In this document: positions 63,111-64,000 of the stretch, one piece after another | How positions within the stretch are numbered: position 1 is the stretch's first letter | Layout of the letters: the number at the start of each line of letters is the position of its first letter | Assembly (NCBI GenBank): GCA_018242625.1 | Contig: JAFEBO010000012.1 | Span: 124,001-188,000 of the forward strand | Length of the DNA stretch: 64,000 nt | Reading direction: 5' to 3' | DNA from: Planctomycetota bacterium | GTDB taxonomy: Bacteria; Planctomycetota; Phycisphaerae; Phycisphaerales; UBA1924 | The notes under the pieces: generated by a model | Database searches by the model: none | Told to the model about the DNA's origin: nothing | The model's input: only the letters and a program-made list of their open reading frames with translations | Position numbers and translations under genes: made by a program

Positions 63111-64000
63111 TTAGAAAAGTCCCGGCTCGTCCACGGGCACGAGCTTACCGTTTTCCAGACGCATCTTCGGCTTGGGCTTCTTGCCCGGGGCCGCGGCCGG
63201 GGGCGTCGGGCGGGATGGGGCCTGGGAGGGGGGCCGGGATGGGGGCTGGGATGGGAGTCGGGCTGGGGGCGGCTCGGTCTTTGCCGACTTCTTCGACGGT
63301 TTGGCTTCCACTTTCCGCGACGGCTTGGCGGCAGCCGCAATGAGCGTGGGCTGTTCGGCCTCACCCTTCTTCTTCGCACGCTTGCCCAGGTCGCTCGCCG
63401 CCTTCTCGGCTTTGGTTGCCTTCGCCGGGGACGCAACGGGCGCCGGTTCCGCCGGGGCGAGATTGGCGGCCTGCTCCACGATGATCACGCCCTCCTGGTC
63501 CGCAGGGTCGGGCTCTTTGACCTTCTTACCCTCGTCGTCGAGTTGAAGGTCCGCGATCGCGGTCCGCTTGCGGGCCTGCACCAGCATCGCCTCGTATAGC
63601 TTCTTGGCGTCCACCCCGTTGATGGCGTTACAGGCATTAGCGATCTCTCCGATGTAGCGCTCGAAGATGTCGCGGCGTTCCGATTCGCGGCGCATCTTGA
63701 GCCGCTTGTTCAGGTACGACCCGAGCTTGCGCCCACACTCCATCAGCGCGAGCTTCATCTCCTTGCGGATTTCGTCGTAATCGGCGATCGCTTCCTTGCT
63801 CTCGCTGGTGAACGGCACCCACACGCTCGCCATGTGGATCATGATCACAAGCGCCCCGACCGGCACCGCGCCGCGCGGCTGCTGCAGGTCGTAATTCCGC
63901 CAGTTGGTCTCGATCACCGCCTTGAAACTCGAGCACGCGCTCTGCTGGAAGAGAAGCGGGACGCGGTTGGCGAAGCGGATCACGCGGCAGGGCTCGTCCG
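63111..64000 (-). CDS. top6B: DNA topoisomerase VI subunit B, partial (N-terminus beyond window)
   Basis: Only the C-terminal roughly 295 codons are present. The sequence RVIRFANRVPLLFQQSACSS is the transducer-domain hallmark of Top6B, followed by GALVIMIHMASVWVPFTSES, KEAIADYDEIRKEMKLALME and GRKLGSYLNKRLKMRRESER. Subunit B supplies the GHKL ATPase and gates the DNA. The last 140 residues are a Pro/Lys/Ala-rich low-complexity tail (PSQPPSRPPSQAPSRP) ending KMRLENGKLVPVDEPGLF, probably disordered and not part of the archaeal core. The ATPase domain lies outside the window and was not seen. It is the first visible gene of the run leading to top6A. Confidence 0.93.
   Translation of the reverse strand, partial: DEPCRVIRFANRVPLLFQQSACSSFKAVIETNWRNYDLQQPRGAVPVGALVIMIHMASVWVPFTSESKEAIADYDEIRKEMKLALMECGRKLGSYLNKRLKMRRESERRDIFERYIGEIANACNAINGVDAKKLYEAMLVQARKRTAIADLQLDDEGKKVKEPDPADQEGVIIVEQAANLAPAEPAPVASPAKATKAEKAASDLGKRAKKKGEAEQPTLIAAAAKPSRKVEAKPSKKSAKTEPPPARLPSQPPSRPPSQAPSRPTPPAAAPGKKPKPKMRLENGKLVPVDEPGLF

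Overview
The window reads as a chromosomal segment of a GC-rich planctomycete, most likely of the class Phycisphaerae. This is inferred from family content, with no 16S rRNA in view. The signs are secreted proteins ending in twin EF-hand, dockerin-like repeats, a protein with a PEP-CTERM-like tail, a gene whose product ends in the planctomycete-style Cys-x2-Cys / Cys-x2-Cys zinc-ribbon tail, a two-gene VWA and giant Pro/Gln-rich membrane protein unit, and a bacterial topoisomerase VI. No tRNA, rRNA, CRISPR array, insertion sequence or prophage was recognised.

Layout. 1-4.9 kb (minus): flagellar cap gene fliD, its export chaperone gene fliS and a family 4 glycosyltransferase gene running off the left edge. 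5-9 kb: a membrane protein, a shortened aldehyde-dehydrogenase-like pseudoenzyme, phosphoglycerate kinase, a decayed VOC pseudogene beside a 17-bp perfect inverted repeat, and an intact VOC gene. 9.4-12.8 kb: a probable leaderless gene for an unrecognised HTH-like protein, a membrane protein, and two tandem secreted dockerin-like paralogues ending in a clear terminator. 12.8-18.2 kb: mutL, a HIT-family gene, birA, nadC and fabI. 18.2-22 kb: a Bacillus-type sdhCAB operon for succinate dehydrogenase. 22-29 kb: a DUF1844 gene with a 9-nt microsatellite, a SurA/PpiC-like lipoprotein, yraN, a sensor kinase, a zinc-ribbon-tail pseudogene and miaB. 29-41.6 kb: an ArsR regulator, a PEP-CTERM-like protein, the VWA pair, an entericidin-like small lipoprotein, a SpoIIE-type phosphatase, cobO, recJ and a HAF-repeat/dockerin-like protein. 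41.7-49.4 kb: a TPR protein, valS coupled to a putative metallopeptidase lipoprotein, and two oligopeptide ABC transporter genes. 49.5-58.8 kb: a tricorn-type protease, a SnoaL-like protein, AMP nucleosidase, an MFS transporter, a zf-TFIIB protein and a second copy of the HTH-like family. 58.8-64 kb (minus): a five-gene, apparently co-transcribed run from topoisomerase VI subunit B (cut by the window edge) through a lipoprotein, a UbiA-like membrane protein and a dienelactone-hydrolase-like protein to topoisomerase VI subunit A.

The most unusual element is the topoisomerase VI operon, since this archaeal/plant-type type IIB enzyme is uncommon in bacterial chromosomes and here encloses three unrelated envelope or metabolic genes. 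Next are the two-member HTH-like, disordered-tail protein family, one member with a promoter placed for leaderless translation, and two pseudogenes whose disabling mutations can be read directly. Gene ends are tightly packed: several divergent genes share or overlap start codons, and several convergent genes overlap at their 3' ends.
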